This document shows, in pieces, positions 1-5,788 of a DNA stretch of 9,315 nt. Source of the stretch: Fusobacteriaceae bacterium UBA2433. GTDB taxonomy: Bacteria; Fusobacteriota; Fusobacteriia; Fusobacteriales; Fusobacteriaceae. The notes under the pieces were generated by a model, which was given only the letters and a program-made list of their open reading frames with translations, had not been told where the DNA came from and made no database searches. The DNA is taken from the NCBI GenBank assembly GCA_002342785.1, contig DDQV01000128.1, forward strand, positions 1 to 9,315, given 5' to 3'. Each line of letters opens with the position of its first letter. Position 1 is the first letter of the stretch. Position numbers and translations under genes: made by a program.

Positions 1-471
1 CTCGAATGGTGGTTGGCTAGTTCAATATATAAATACTATGCCACTGAAAGATTTAATATTGATAATACCCTAGAAGCATTATTAGAAGATCATAATATTT
101 TAGATAAGATATTTATTGAGCTATGCCATGAAAAACTATTCAAAGAAGCATATAGATATTTAGAAAAAGAATTAGAACCAAACTTAGAACTAAGTTATCT
201 ACAATTTAAAAAACAAAACAAATTAGCCAGGGCTACAGGTAGAACACCTAAAAAAAATGTCTATAAATATTTAGAAGATAACTCTTGGATATTTGATTAT
301 TTTAATCTAATAGAAATAGTTAAAAAACATAATAAAAAACATCGTGGTAGAGAAATAGAAAGAATAGAACATAAATATCCTCACTTAAATAACAAAGAAA
401 AATTAAGTTATTTAGTGAGTATAATTTTGCCCCACAAATCCCAATTAGTGGGGCAAACCAAAACCTCTTGA
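1..471 (+). CDS. 3' end of an unrecognised protein (partial)
   Basis: The reading frame is open from the first base of the window to the TGA at 469-471, giving about 156 residues. A TTG at 13 could be called a start, but it has no ribosome binding site, the frame continues upstream of it, and there is no in-frame ATG nearby, so this is most likely the C-terminal part of a longer gene. The protein is rich in Lys, Glu, Leu and aromatic residues, looks wholly helical, and has a basic stretch (RATGRTPKKN, around residues 76-85 counted from the window edge). I see no membrane segment, signal peptide or metal-binding motif. I do not recognise the family. Its last residues are encoded by a perfect inverted repeat (426-457), so its C-terminus may be shaped by a DNA or RNA structure, or the gene may be truncated there. 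It is 147 bp from the next gene and may belong to a different transcription unit. Confidence 0.55.
   Translation, partial: LEWWLASSIYKYYATERFNIDNTLEALLEDHNILDKIFIELCHEKLFKEAYRYLEKELEPNLELSYLQFKKQNKLARATGRTPKKNVYKYLEDNSWIFDYFNLIEIVKKHNKKHRGREIERIEHKYPHLNNKEKLSYLVSIILPHKSQLVGQTKTS
426..457. repeat. Perfect 10-bp inverted repeat (stem-loop)
   Basis: The left arm TTTGCCCCAC (426-435) is exactly complementary to GTGGGGCAAA (448-457), with a 12-base loop. It is strongly GC-rich for this sequence and lies inside the last codons of the preceding gene. No T-run follows on either strand, so it is not a standard intrinsic terminator. It could still block or slow RNA polymerase, protect the 3' end of the mRNA, or be a protein-binding dyad. 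Confidence 0.7.
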
Positions 472-544
472 TTTTCTCTCTAGACCATATAGATTGAACT
501 ATTGAAAAGAAATGAATAAAAATAATTGTGACATAGTTTCCCTA

Positions 545-550
545 TATAAT
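545..550 (+). promoter_or_regulatory. Possible -10 element upstream of the 619 gene
   Basis: A consensus TATAAT hexamer lies 68 bp upstream of the ATG at 619. No good -35 hexamer sits 16-18 bp before it; the nearest TTG-type hexamer (TTGTGA, 526-531) is only 13 bp away. A promoter here would need an activator, or the match may be chance in AT-rich DNA. The heptamer TGACATA occurs twice in this gap (529-535 and 587-593) and could be a binding site. I see nothing else between 472 and 618. Confidence 0.3.
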
Positions 551-618
551 GAGGCAGAAAATTTAAAATGATTTATTACATGTTTATGACATAAAATTAA
601 AAGTTGGGGGTGAGTGTC

Positions 619-915
619 ATGATATTAAAAATGAATAAAGAAGATTTTACAGAAATGATAGAAAATGCAGAAAAGTTTAAGATCTCATCTTTTGAAACAG
701 ATAGAGGACAAGAAAAAATAAATATACTAGCTAATAGTTATGTCTATAATTTTTGTGAACCGTATTTTAGTGTTGTATCTAATAAAGATCCAGTAACATT
801 TAGAGAAGATATTTTAAGAAGAATAAATACTGAAGAAATTATGGGAGTAAAGCTTATTAACATAATGGAAGCTAAACACAATATTAATCTCGGTGAACTG
901 AAGGTTGATGATTGA
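619..915 (+). CDS. Small protein of unknown function
   Basis: This encodes a soluble, acidic protein of 98 residues. The ATG at 619 is chosen because GGGGGTGA (606-613) sits just before it as a ribosome binding site; the frame also has a TTG at 604, but that would place the binding site inside the gene. The sequence is mixed helix and strand, with a single Cys near the middle (NFCEPYF) and no motif I recognise. Its TGA stop overlaps the ATG of the next gene (TGATG at 913-917), so the two are probably translated together, which suggests a shared role with the terminase-like protein that follows. No homologue is recognised; being a phage accessory protein is an inference from its neighbours only. 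Confidence 0.7.
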   Translation: MILKMNKEDFTEMIENAEKFKISSFETDRGQEKINILANSYVYNFCEPYFSVVSNKDPVTFREDILRRINTEEIMGVKLINIMEAKHNINLGELKVDD

Positions 916-1421
916 TGGCTAAATATAAAAAGGTTTCAACTAAGATAAAAAATGAGATTAGAAAGGCTTATGAATACGGGGTAGATCTTGTAGATCTATC
1001 TCTTCAATATATGATTAACTATGGAACTCTTAGAAACATGGCAAGTAAAGAAGAGTGGGTCAAGGGAAAGAATAAAGCAATCCTTGAGCAGGCATTTATT
1101 GAAGATGATATTACTAAAAGGGTTGAATTAAGAGATGAAGTCATAGGTCATTATAGAAACCTTCATCAATCGAATCTTTCTTATTTGATGGAACTAGAAA
1201 GAGAAGGAATAAGGCCAAAAATAAAAGCTCATGAAGAAGCACTAAGGAATAGGATAGCAGCAACTACAGAGCTATATAAGCTAGGCAAGGAGATCTTTAG
1301 TATTCAAACACCTATGGAAAGAGTGGAGTATGAACTTAAACTAATCAAGCATGAAGTGGGTAAGAAAGCTATCAAGGATGGTGTAGGAGTGATGTTCTTG
1401 AGCGATAAGGACGAGGAATAA
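915..1421 (+). CDS. Helix-turn-helix protein resembling a phage terminase small subunit
   Basis: This is a 168-residue protein. Residues about 12-48 look like the HTH of many terminase small subunits and of DUF1804 (Mu gp27-like) proteins: a helix, a turn, then YGTLRNMASKEEWVKG, where YGTLR...W is the recognition-helix signature. The rest (55-150) is a long, charged helical region as expected for oligomerisation. The ATG at 915 overlaps the previous stop, and AAGG at 901-904 is a weak ribosome binding site; a TTG at 912 is a less likely start. Small terminases bind the packaging site on phage DNA and regulate the large subunit. The oddity is that a second, Nu1-type small subunit lies at 1810, directly before the large subunit. 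This one may therefore be a remnant of another packaging module, a partner for a different step, or a transcription regulator with a similar HTH. Confidence 0.65.
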   Translation: MAKYKKVSTKIKNEIRKAYEYGVDLVDLSLQYMINYGTLRNMASKEEWVKGKNKAILEQAFIEDDITKRVELRDEVIGHYRNLHQSNLSYLMELEREGIRPKIKAHEEALRNRIAATTELYKLGKEIFSIQTPMERVEYELKLIKHEVGKKAIKDGVGVMFLSDKDEE

Positions 1422-1440
1422 AAAAAGGGCTAATTAGCCC
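1420..1440 (-). terminator. Intrinsic terminator of the reverse-strand gene
   Basis: The palindrome GGGCTAATTAGCCC (1427-1440) forms a GC-capped hairpin. Read on the minus strand it is followed at once by seven T (complement of A at 1420-1426), the classic intrinsic terminator. It starts 6 bases past the stop of the 1447-1641 gene. On the plus strand the hairpin is followed by ACTAATTTATTT, a poor U-tract, so plus-strand transcription may largely read through. Confidence 0.85.
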
Positions 1441-1446
1441 ACTAAT

Positions 1447-1641
1447 TTATTTCATATAGGTACTAAAACAGCAATAGAAACAGGCATTAACATCTAAAAA
1501 ACCTTTAAATTTTGCTTCAGCTATTGCGTCATCAGGGTTATTAAAACGACCTAGAAAGTTTTTATCTTGGTGTTTTGAGGGAATATATCGACAGCCTAGT
1601 ACGTGAATTTCATTTGTCTTAAGATCAATACAGTAAAGCAT
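1447..1641 (-). CDS. Small Cys/His protein, probable metal-binding, moron-like
   Basis: This is a 64-residue protein on the opposite strand to everything around it. It carries His13 and Cys17 in EIHVLGCRY and Cys54, Cys57 and Cys58 in ACFYCC. The HxxxC...CxxC arrangement, with a short strand before it and a helix (DDAIAEAKFKGF) between, recalls the small treble-clef or Ada-like metal-binding modules that end in a CxxC pair; zinc binding is inferred. The ATG is supported by AAGGAGG (complement of 1649-1655) seven bases upstream. It has a good promoter of its own and an intrinsic terminator just after the stop, so it is an independent unit that can be expressed from the prophage. It lies between two groups of phage genes, which is typical of a moron (an accessory gene carried for the benefit of the lysogen or phage). 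Its biological role cannot be told from sequence. Confidence 0.8.
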   Translation of the reverse strand: MLYCIDLKTNEIHVLGCRYIPSKHQDKNFLGRFNNPDDAIAEAKFKGFLDVNACFYCCFSTYMK

Positions 1642-1673
1642 TAAGAAACCTCCTTGTTAGTTAATCTAATAAA

Positions 1674-1701
1674 AGTATAGCACAAAATATAATGATAACA
1701 A
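1674..1701 (-). promoter_or_regulatory. Promoter of the reverse-strand small gene
   Basis: On the minus strand, TTGTTA (complement of 1696-1701) is followed after 16 bases by TATACT (complement of 1674-1679), preceded by TGC as an extended -10. Both hexamers are close to the sigma-70/sigma-A consensus. The start codon is about 32 bases beyond the -10, with a strong ribosome binding site between them. Confidence 0.65.
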
Positions 1702-1715
1702 AAAAAGGTACTGTG

Positions 1716-1779
1716 AGAACTTTAGAATTTAGCCTTGCGGCTATGAGGCGCAGAACTTTTACGGTCAGAAAATTTTTAT
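1716..1779. other. Candidate cos (packaging) region
   Basis: This non-coding stretch sits directly before the Nu1-like gene, where lambda-type phages carry cos. It has three related repeats: AGAACTTTA (1716-1724), AGAACTTTTA (1752-1761) and a looser TCAGAAAATTTTTA (1766-1779), which could be small-terminase binding sites like the R sites of lambda cosB. Between the first two is a GC-rich island (1732-1753), unusual for this DNA, with the interrupted dyad TGCG-N9-CGCA (1736-1739 and 1749-1752) that could be the nicking site. A short hairpin AGCC-TTGC-GGCT (1731-1742) overlaps it. The position and repeats are seen; the cos function is inferred. Confidence 0.4.
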
Positions 1780-1809
1780 TTGGGACTTCCAAAATTTTTA
1801 GGGGGATAT

Positions 1810-2262
1810 ATGGGGGAAATAATTTTAATTAATGAAAAACAACTTGCTAAACAGTTTTTAATTACCGAAAGGCAGGTAAGAACTTTATTTAAAAATTTTA
1901 AATATGAACCTGGAGTATATCTCTATACTAAATGTGTTAAAGAATATATCAAACAAATAAAAAGTAAAGATGGAGACCATAACCTTGAGGATCAGAAATT
2001 AAAAAAAGCCAAAAGAGAAACACAAGAATTCAATTTAAAGATATTGAAAGATAAATATTATCCTGATGATGTGGTCCGGGGAATGTTATCTGATATGCTT
2101 ATAAAATTTAAATCTCAGTTACTCAGCACCAGTAGGAAAATTACTATTGAAGTTGAGCAGAATGAAAAAGCAAATATAAAAAAAATTGTAGAAAAACATG
2201 TTTTAAAATCTTTAGAAGAATTAGAAAAATATGATCCTCCAAGCAATAAAGGTGATAGATAA
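1810..2262 (+). CDS. Terminase small subunit, lambda Nu1-like
   Basis: This 150-residue protein is the DNA-recognition subunit of the packaging enzyme. Residues about 7-29 (NEKQLAKQFLITERQVRTLF) form a winged-helix-type HTH like the N-terminus of lambda gpNu1. Residues 60-110 form a charged helix followed by YYPDDVVRGMLSDML and KFKSQLLSTSRKI, the segment typical of the Nu1 family, and the C-terminus should contact the large subunit. It is somewhat shorter than lambda gpNu1 (181 residues). The ATG at 1810 is preferred because AGGGGG (1800-1805) precedes it, though the spacing is only 4 bases; the TTG at 1780 has no binding site and would overlap the candidate cos repeats. The stop overlaps the ATG of the large subunit by one base (TAATG), so the two subunits are translationally coupled. 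The candidate cos region lies just upstream. Confidence 0.85.
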   Translation: MGEIILINEKQLAKQFLITERQVRTLFKNFKYEPGVYLYTKCVKEYIKQIKSKDGDHNLEDQKLKKAKRETQEFNLKILKDKYYPDDVVRGMLSDMLIKFKSQLLSTSRKITIEVEQNEKANIKKIVEKHVLKSLEELEKYDPPSNKGDR

Positions 2263-4046
2263 TGACCGAGATAAAAAAAGTAAAAAAATTATTCAAAGAA
2301 TGTTTGGAACTATTAAAGCCACCACTAAAATTAAGTATCAGTGAATGGGCAGATACTCATAGAATCTTATCTTCAGAAGGTTCTAAAGAGATTGGGGCCT
2401 GGGAAACTAAAAGAACTCCATATATGATAGAAATTTATGAAAGATTAGAATCTGGAGAAGTAAGAGAGGTGATCCTTATGATGGCTTCGCAACTCGCGAA
2501 ATCAGAATTTATAAATAATATCTTTGGTAAATATGCTCACTTAAATCCTTGTCCAATGCTTCTAGTACAACCTACAGATACCATGGCAATAGCTTATTCT
2601 AAAGAACGGATAGCTCCTATGATAAGAGATACCTATGTATTAAAAGCTAGAATCAAAGATGCTAATTCAAAGAACTCAGGAAATACAGTCTCTCACAAAA
2701 TGTTTCCAGGAGGATATATAGCCTTTATTGGATCTAACTCACCAAGTAAGTTAGCAGCTAGACCAATCAAAATAATTTTCTTTGATGAAGTAGATCGTTA
2801 TCCAGAGTCTTCAGGAAGAGAAGGAGATGTAATATCCCTTGGCAGAAAAAGACTAACTACTTATGGAGATGAAAGTAAATGTATTATCACTGGAACACCT
2901 ACTGTAAAAACTAAAAGTGCCATAGAAAAAGAATTTGCAAATGGATCACAAGCAGTATGGAAGTTACCTTGTCCTCATTGTGGAGAATATCAAGTATTAG
3001 ACTTTAAAAATCTGAAATGGATTGATGATGATTATGAAACAGTAGAGATGCTTTGTAATGAATGTGGAGTTTTATCTCATGAAAGAGAATGGAAAAGAGG
3101 GAACCAATCTAAAGGGAAATGGATACATAAATTCCCAGAAAAAAAGAAGAAGTTAAGTTATCACCTAAGTGCCTTAGCTAGTCCATGGAGAACGTGGGAA
3201 TCAATTGTTGAAGAATGGATAGAATCACAAGGTGATATGGAAAAAATAAAAACATTTAAAAATACTGTATTAGCAGAAACTTGGGAAGAACAAAACATTA
3301 AGACAATAGATTATGCAACTTTATTTAAAAGAAGAGAAACTTATGAAGCTGAAATACCTGAAGGAGTATTATTACTAACTGCAGGAGTTGATGTTCAACA
3401 TAATAGACTTGAATTAGAACTTGTAGGATGGGGAGTAGGTCGTGAGAGTTGGGGAATATCATACCAAGTATTTTATGGGAATCCATCAAAAGAAGAAGTT
3501 TGGAATGAATTATATGAATTCTTAAAATCTGATTTCTATTTTAAAGATGGAACTCCTTTAAAGATCTTTGCAACTTGTATTGATACTGGATATAACACAC
3601 AAAACGTATATAATTTTGTATCTGATAAAGAAGATGAAAGAATCTTTGGAATTAAAGGTCAAGGTGGAATAGTTCCAATAAATAACGGTTTTAGAAGAAC
3701 TAAAAATAATGAAATTAATCTCTATTCAATAGGAGTTAATGCATTAAAAGATTCAACTATGAGTAAATTGAGAATTAATAAACCTGGACCAGGATATTCT
3801 CATTTTCCTAAAAGTCCAGTTAGAAATTATACAGAAGAATACTTTATGAGTTTAACTGCCGAGATACGAGATCCTAGTAGTAATAAATGGATAAAAATGA
3901 GAGAAAGAAATGAAGGATTAGATTTAAGAAATTACAATGAAGCAGCTCTAGAAATATATGACTATGATATGAAAATTTTAGCAACACTATCAAAAGAAGA
4001 TTTAAGTTTATTATCTAAAATTGGATATTTAGAGAGGGAGGATTAA
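2262..4046 (+). CDS. Terminase large subunit, lambda gpA family
   Basis: This 594-residue protein is the ATP-driven DNA translocase and endonuclease that cuts phage DNA and pumps it into the procapsid through the portal. The ATPase half has a deviant Walker A (ASQLAKS, 75-81, Lys80), a Walker B (IIFFDEVDRY, 171-180, with D175 and E176) and a coupling motif (ITGTPT, 209-214). A four-Cys zinc-finger-like insert follows (CPHC 237-240 and CNEC 265-268), usual in the gpA family. The nuclease half starts near 365; D377 in GVDVQHNRLELE and D441 in CIDTGYNT are the likely metal-binding acids. The length is close to lambda gpA (641). AAAGGTGA at 2248-2255 is the ribosome binding site. It overlaps Nu1 upstream and the W-like gene downstream by one base each. 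No truncation or missing key residue is seen. Confidence 0.95.
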   Translation: MTEIKKVKKLFKECLELLKPPLKLSISEWADTHRILSSEGSKEIGAWETKRTPYMIEIYERLESGEVREVILMMASQLAKSEFINNIFGKYAHLNPCPMLLVQPTDTMAIAYSKERIAPMIRDTYVLKARIKDANSKNSGNTVSHKMFPGGYIAFIGSNSPSKLAARPIKIIFFDEVDRYPESSGREGDVISLGRKRLTTYGDESKCIITGTPTVKTKSAIEKEFANGSQAVWKLPCPHCGEYQVLDFKNLKWIDDDYETVEMLCNECGVLSHEREWKRGNQSKGKWIHKFPEKKKKLSYHLSALASPWRTWESIVEEWIESQGDMEKIKTFKNTVLAETWEEQNIKTIDYATLFKRRETYEAEIPEGVLLLTAGVDVQHNRLELELVGWGVGRESWGISYQVFYGNPSKEEVWNELYEFLKSDFYFKDGTPLKIFATCIDTGYNTQNVYNFVSDKEDERIFGIKGQGGIVPINNGFRRTKNNEINLYSIGVNALKDSTMSKLRINKPGPGYSHFPKSPVRNYTEEYFMSLTAEIRDPSSNKWIKMRERNEGLDLRNYNEAALEIYDYDMKILATLSKEDLSLLSKIGYLERED

Positions 4047-4285
4047 TGAGTAATGTTACAGGAATAACCTTGGAGATGTGTCAGGTTAAATTAAAAATGT
4101 ATCTAGATGCTGAAGAAAAGGTCTTACTAGGTCAAGCATATAACATAGACGGAAAAGAAGTAACTAGAGCAGATCTAGGAATGATTCAAAAAGGAATAGA
4201 AATTTGGAGTAATAGATGTAGAAAATATTCAAATCCTGAAGATGTGGGAATGACAATAGAAAATGTAAGACCAGGAAGACATTAG
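4046..4285 (+). CDS. Head completion / head-tail joining protein, gpW-like
   Basis: This is a 79-residue, mostly helical protein. A first helix (LEMCQVKLKMYLDAEEKVLLG), a short hairpin (QAYNIDGKEVTRADL) and a second helix (GMIQKGIEIWSNRC) match the gpW-like pattern found between the large terminase and portal genes of many lambda-type phages (also described as DUF6148 in Gram-positive phages). In lambda, gpW (68 residues) is added after DNA packaging, plugs the portal and prepares it for the next connector. The ATG overlaps the terminase stop (TAATG), with GGGAGGA just before it as a ribosome binding site. The C-terminal tail (NVRPGRH) is basic. The family assignment rests on the fold pattern and position rather than strong residue identity. 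Confidence 0.8.
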   Translation: MSNVTGITLEMCQVKLKMYLDAEEKVLLGQAYNIDGKEVTRADLGMIQKGIEIWSNRCRKYSNPEDVGMTIENVRPGRH

Positions 4286-4294
4286 GAGGAAAAA

Positions 4295-5788
4295 ATGGAA
4301 ATATCATTCAAGAAAATCTTTCCTGGATTAGCAGCTAGGAGAATAAGGGCAGAAACAAACCTTTATAACGCTGAGAGAACCTATGAAAATATAGTTCAGT
4401 ATCATAATCATGGAGCAGGAAATCAAAATGCCATGAATTACGATGATGAATTAAATAATGCTGACACTGACATAGGGGAATCTAAAGATACTCTTATGGC
4501 TAGATCTAGAGATGAGTATATGGGAAATGCCATAGCTTCTGGTGCAATTAAAAGAATTAGATCTAATGTTGTGGGTGTAGGAATAAAACTTAAGTCATCT
4601 ATAGATAACAACATTTTAGATATGGATCAAGAAAAAAAAGAAGAATATGAAAAAAGAATAGAGTACCTATGGAGAATTTGGACTGAATCAACTGAATGTG
4701 ATTGGGGACGAGAATTGAAATTTAGTCAATTACAGTCACTAGCTATATTAACAATGTTAATTGATGGAGAATGTTTTGCAGCATTATCATTTAAACTTCA
4801 TCCTGGAGAACTATTTGGATTAAAAGTGAGATTATTAGATCCTGCTAGTTGTATTAATCCTTCAAATATTGGAAATAAAGATATAAAAAACGGTGTAGAA
4901 AAAGATAAAAATGGGATAATAACTGCTTATCATTTCAAAAAGAGTAAAGAAAATTCGGATACAACTAAGATTCAAGTCCATGGAAGTAAAACCGGTAGAA
5001 AAAATCTATTAGTAATGATGGACCGTGAAAGGATAGGACAAAGAAGGGGAATACCTTTAATATCTCCTGTATTAGAAGTACTACACCAAATGAGAAAGTT
5101 TACTCATGCAGAACTCATGGCAGCTACTATAAATTCGTATTTTGCAGCTTTTATTGAAAATGAAACTGAAGAAACTAAATCTAAAAGTCCATTTAAAAGA
5201 AAAGGTGGAAAAGATGTCACATTAAAAAGTGGAATTGTTAGTAATTTGGCTCCTGGACAAAAGATAACATTTCCTGATTCAAATAGACCTAATTCAGGCT
5301 TTACTAAATTTATGGAAACTATGTGTGTTCATTTAGGAGCTGCTCTAGAACTTCCACAAGAACTATTATTACTTAAATTTAGTAATAACTATTCAGCTTC
5401 TAAAGGTGCATTATTAGAAGCCTGGAAGATGTTAAAAATGAGAAGACAATGGTTTAACAACGATTTTATGCAACCAATATATGAAGAATTTATGGATTAT
5501 TGTGTCGCCATGGATTATATAGATCTACCAGGATATGAAGAACCTTTAAAGAGAAGGGCATATCATAAAGCTCAATGGTTTGGACAAGCTCAAGGGTCAT
5601 TAGATCCATTAAAAGAAGTTAAAGCTGCAGAAATAAGAGTAGAAAATCAGTTTACTACAAAAGCAAGAGAAAGTATGGAGATCAATGGTAGTGATATTGG
5701 AGATAATATTGAGCAACAAAGCAGAGAGGTAAATAAAATGAAAAAATTTGGATTAATAAAAGAAGGTGGAGAAAATGAGCTTACTTAA
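4295..5788 (+). CDS. Portal protein, lambda gpB family
   Basis: This 497-residue protein forms the ring at one vertex of the procapsid through which DNA enters and leaves. The N-terminus has the lambda-portal features: a basic helix (AARRIRAETNLYNAERTY, 13-30), then RSRDEYMGNAIASGAI (70-85) and NVVGVGIKLK (91-100), the family's most conserved block. In the middle come LLDPASCINP and ERIGQRRGIPLISPVLEVL, then a long alpha-helical stem region and the LPQELLLLKFSNNYSASKGA segment. Lambda gpB is 533 residues; in lambda the protein is trimmed at its N-terminus in mature heads, which cannot be judged here. AGGAGG (4284-4289) is an ideal ribosome binding site five bases before the ATG. The end overlaps the protease gene by 14 bases, so their translation is probably coupled. 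Confidence 0.95.
   Translation: MEISFKKIFPGLAARRIRAETNLYNAERTYENIVQYHNHGAGNQNAMNYDDELNNADTDIGESKDTLMARSRDEYMGNAIASGAIKRIRSNVVGVGIKLKSSIDNNILDMDQEKKEEYEKRIEYLWRIWTESTECDWGRELKFSQLQSLAILTMLIDGECFAALSFKLHPGELFGLKVRLLDPASCINPSNIGNKDIKNGVEKDKNGIITAYHFKKSKENSDTTKIQVHGSKTGRKNLLVMMDRERIGQRRGIPLISPVLEVLHQMRKFTHAELMAATINSYFAAFIENETEETKSKSPFKRKGGKDVTLKSGIVSNLAPGQKITFPDSNRPNSGFTKFMETMCVHLGAALELPQELLLLKFSNNYSASKGALLEAWKMLKMRRQWFNNDFMQPIYEEFMDYCVAMDYIDLPGYEEPLKRRAYHKAQWFGQAQGSLDPLKEVKAAEIRVENQFTTKARESMEINGSDIGDNIEQQSREVNKMKKFGLIKEGGENELT

Noticed and set aside
604..618. TTG start at 604 for the 98-residue unknown protein
   Set aside because: The GGGGGTGA ribosome binding site lies after this codon and fits the ATG at 619.
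984..1000. Tandem AGATCT-containing repeat (GTAGATCT, TGTAGATCTA)
   Set aside because: It encodes VDLVDL within the HTH gene and is best explained as a short coding repeat.
1427..1440. Palindrome as a terminator for the plus-strand gene ending at 1421
   Set aside because: The T-run is on the minus-strand side only; on the plus strand the sequence after the hairpin is a poor U-tract, so I assign it to the reversed gene.
1780..1809. TTG start at 1780 for the Nu1-like gene
   Set aside because: There is no ribosome binding site before it and the added ten residues do not resemble the family; the ATG at 1810 has AGGGGG before it.
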